From Mycobacterium kansasii ATCC 12478 (GTDB lineage: Bacteria > Actinomycetota > Actinomycetes > Mycobacteriales > Mycobacteriaceae), in NCBI RefSeq assembly GCF_000157895.3, contig NC_022663.1, forward strand, positions 4,588,001 to 4,652,000: a stretch of 64,000 bases of DNA, in the 5' to 3' direction. The position numbers and the translations under genes were made by a program. Positions 62,223 to 64,000 of this stretch are shown here, piece after piece (position 1 is the first letter of the stretch; every line of letters starts with the position of its first letter). A model generated the notes under the pieces. That model saw nothing but the letters and a program-made list of their open reading frames with translations, was not told where the DNA came from and did not search any database.

Positions 62223-63617
62223 ATGTCTTGGCCCGCCGCGGTTATCAATCGTGTTATCAAGGCTTATGACGTGCGCGGGTTGGTAGGGGAAGAGATCGAT
62301 GAGTCGCTGACCGCCGATATCGGCGCGGCCTTCGCCCGGTTGATGCACGCCGAGGGCGCGCGGCAGGTGGTGATCGGCCACGACATGCGCGACAGTTCGC
62401 CGTCGCTGGCCGCCGCGTTTGCCGACGGGGTGACCGGACAGGGCCTCGACGTGGTGCGTATCGGTTTGGCGTCGACCGATCAGCTCTATTTCGCTTCGGG
62501 ACTGCTGGACTGCCCCGGCGCGATGTTCACCGCCAGCCACAACCCCGCCGCATACAACGGCATCAAGCTGTGCCGGGCCGGTGCCAAACCGGTGGGCGCG
62601 GACACCGGACTCATCGCCATCCGGGACGATCTCATCGATGGCGTGCCCGCCTACGACGGGCCGGCCGGAACGCGCACCGACCAGGATGTGCTGGACGACT
62701 ACGGGAAATTCCTGCGATCGCTGGTCAATACCACCGACCTGCGGCCGCTGCGGGTGGCCGTGGACGCCGGCAACGGGATGGCCGGCCACACCGCGCCGGC
62801 CGTGCTCGGCCCGATCGGCTCGATTACCTTGCTGCCCTTGTACTTCGAGCTCGACGGCTCGTTTCCCAATCACGAGGCCAACCCGCTCGACCCGGCCAAC
62901 CTGGTGGATCTGCAGACGTATGTGCGCGACACCGGCGCCGATCTCGGCCTGGCCTTCGACGGAGACGCCGACCGCTGCTTCGTGGTCGACGAGACCGGCC
63001 ACCCCGTGTCGCCGTCAACGGTGACCAGCCTGGTGGCAGCGCGCGAGCTCGGCCGGGAGATCGGCGCCACCGTGATCCACAACGTGATCACCTCGCGCGC
63101 GGTGCCCGAGCTGGTCGTCGAGCGCGGCGGCACGCCGCTGCGCTCGCGAGTCGGACACTCCTATATCAAGGCGCTGATGGCCGACACCGGCGCGATCTTC
63201 GGCGGCGAACACTCGGCCCACTACTACTTCCGCGACTTCTGGGGCGCCGATTCGGGGATGCTGGCCGCACTGTACGTGCTGGCTGCCCTCGGCGAGCAGG
63301 ACCGGCCGTTGTCCGAGCTGACCGCGGACTACCAGCGCTACGAATCGTCCGGTGAGATCAACTTCAGGGTGGCCGACGCCGAGGCATGCGTGGAGGCGGT
63401 ACTGAAGTCGTTCGGCAACCGGGTCCAGTCCATCGACCACCTCGACGGGGTCACGGTGGACCTGGGCGACGGCAGCTGGTTCAACCTGCGCAGCTCCAAC
63501 ACCGAGCCGCTGCTGCGGCTCAACGTGGAGGCCCGCACCACCGAGGATGTCGATGCGGTGGTGCAGCAGGTCAGCGGCGAAATCGTGGCCCAGCTGCCGG
63601 CAGAGGCGGGACCGTGA
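62223..63617 (+). CDS. pmmA: Phosphomannomutase/phosphoglucomutase (ManB/PmmA)
   Basis: 464 residues. Alpha-D-phosphohexomutase: phospho-Ser105 in FTASHNPAAYNGIK, metal loop AFDGDADRCFVVDE, sugar loop GGEHSAHYYFRDFWGADSG (contains GEHS), phosphate-binding LRSSNTEPLLRLNVE. Interconverts mannose-6-P and mannose-1-P, feeding the guanylyltransferase encoded at 54.7 kb and so GDP-mannose for PIM/LAM. Matches Rv3257c. The stop overlaps the next start (GTGA at 63614-63617). Confidence 0.94.
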   Translation: MSWPAAVINRVIKAYDVRGLVGEEIDESLTADIGAAFARLMHAEGARQVVIGHDMRDSSPSLAAAFADGVTGQGLDVVRIGLASTDQLYFASGLLDCPGAMFTASHNPAAYNGIKLCRAGAKPVGADTGLIAIRDDLIDGVPAYDGPAGTRTDQDVLDDYGKFLRSLVNTTDLRPLRVAVDAGNGMAGHTAPAVLGPIGSITLLPLYFELDGSFPNHEANPLDPANLVDLQTYVRDTGADLGLAFDGDADRCFVVDETGHPVSPSTVTSLVAARELGREIGATVIHNVITSRAVPELVVERGGTPLRSRVGHSYIKALMADTGAIFGGEHSAHYYFRDFWGADSGMLAALYVLAALGEQDRPLSELTADYQRYESSGEINFRVADAEACVEAVLKSFGNRVQSIDHLDGVTVDLGDGSWFNLRSSNTEPLLRLNVEARTTEDVDAVVQQVSGEIVAQLPAEAGP

Positions 63618-64000
63618 GCGCCGTCCAGTCGGTCGATCTCGAAGACGCCGACGGCCTGATCGCCGCCGACCGCGACGGCCTGTTGCGGGCCGCGTCGACC
63701 GCCGGCGCGCAGGTGCGGGCCATTGCCGCCGCACACGACGAAGGTGAACTGGACTTACTGCGCGGCGGCGACCGGCCCCGAACGGTGATCTGGGTGGGCG
63801 GGCGGGGTCCCGCCGAGACGGCCGGGGCGATGCTGGTCTCGACGCTGGCGGCTGCGGCCGCCGAACCGATCGCACTCGCCAGGGAGGCACCGCCCTGGGT
63901 GGGTCCGCTTGACGTGCTCATTGTCGCCGGCGACGACCCCGGTGATCCCGCACTGGTCGCAGCGGCCGCGACCGGGGTGCGCCGAGGCGCGCGGGTGGTC
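63614..64000 (+). CDS. Rv3256c-like protein (sugar-isomerase-like), 3' end beyond window
   Basis: GTG start overlapping the pmmA stop; the first 129 residues are visible and the frame runs off the end. It begins SAVQSVDLEDADGLIAADRDGLLRAA and has a Rossmann-like region (TVIWVGGRGPAETAGAMLV, PLDVLIVAGDDPGDPALVAAAATGVRRGA). This is the conserved actinobacterial protein between phosphomannomutase and phosphomannose isomerase genes, resembling SIS-type isomerases. Function is not established. Confidence 0.8.
   Translation, partial: MSAVQSVDLEDADGLIAADRDGLLRAASTAGAQVRAIAAAHDEGELDLLRGGDRPRTVIWVGGRGPAETAGAMLVSTLAAAAAEPIALAREAPPWVGPLDVLIVAGDDPGDPALVAAAATGVRRGARVV

Overview
The window is high-GC DNA (about two-thirds G+C) from a slow-growing Mycobacterium. 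The evidence is a PPE gene, a PE/PGRS gene, whiB2, fbiA/fbiB, rsbW-sigF with usfY, pknD and accA3/accD5/accE5. From memory, the backbone order matches the M. tuberculosis H37Rv block Rv3299c to Rv3256c, read here in inverted orientation. It carries several insertions not expected in the tuberculosis complex, so a non-tuberculous slow grower is the best guess. No RNA gene, insertion sequence or CRISPR array was recognised.

Layout. 0-9.1 kb: the 3' part of a sulfatase (atsB), then an accessory stretch with a DUF732 secreted protein, a lone pstS lipoprotein, a PPE protein and a decayed metallo-hydrolase. These are followed by lpqC, a PE/PGRS protein fused to a phosphodiesterase domain, and a decayed second lpqC 3' end. 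9.1-15.2 kb: nei2, lhr and a TetR regulator. 15.2-19.9 kb: lysine catabolism (pcd, a DUF1338/HglS-like 2-oxoadipate dioxygenase, lrpA, lat). 19.9-22.7 kb: the SigF stress locus (membrane protein, usfY, rsbW, sigF) with three SigF-type promoter matches, an unlisted 49-residue membrane protein on the opposite strand, and a convergent STAS anti-anti-sigma factor overlapping the sigF end. 22.9-31.9 kb: acyl-CoA carboxylase subunits (accA3, accE5, accD5), sulfur transfer (sufE-like, sseA), maf, birA, a PGRS remnant and membrane proteins. 32-35 kb: purK-purE and fadE25.

35.2-41.9 kb is a second accessory block. It holds a translationally coupled response regulator-PP2C phosphatase / CHASE3 histidine kinase / response regulator trio, followed by pstS and pknD behind several GTTCACC-like repeats. 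41.9-49.9 kb: a SulP-carbonic anhydrase fusion, a CoA-transferase, a SAM methyltransferase with an in-frame repeat, a cation-efflux-like protein and the pacL1-ctpC metal operon with a clear palindromic operator candidate. 50.2-64 kb: cell-wall linker and GDP-mannose genes (lcp1, rmlD, wbbL1, manB, pmmA), and a tight fbiA-fbiB-mamA-nudix operon that joins cofactor F420 synthesis to an adenine DNA methyltransferase. whiB2 and conserved actinobacterial genes complete the region, and the last gene runs off the end.

Functional themes. Acyl-CoA carboxylase and biotin ligase are clustered. Lysine breakdown could run through 2-aminoadipate to 2-hydroxyglutarate. SigF is surrounded by partner-switch components, with a phosphatase/kinase cassette 13 kb away that could feed the same switch. 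Two pstS genes and a surface phosphodiesterase suggest phosphate scavenging. All comparisons with other genomes are from memory.
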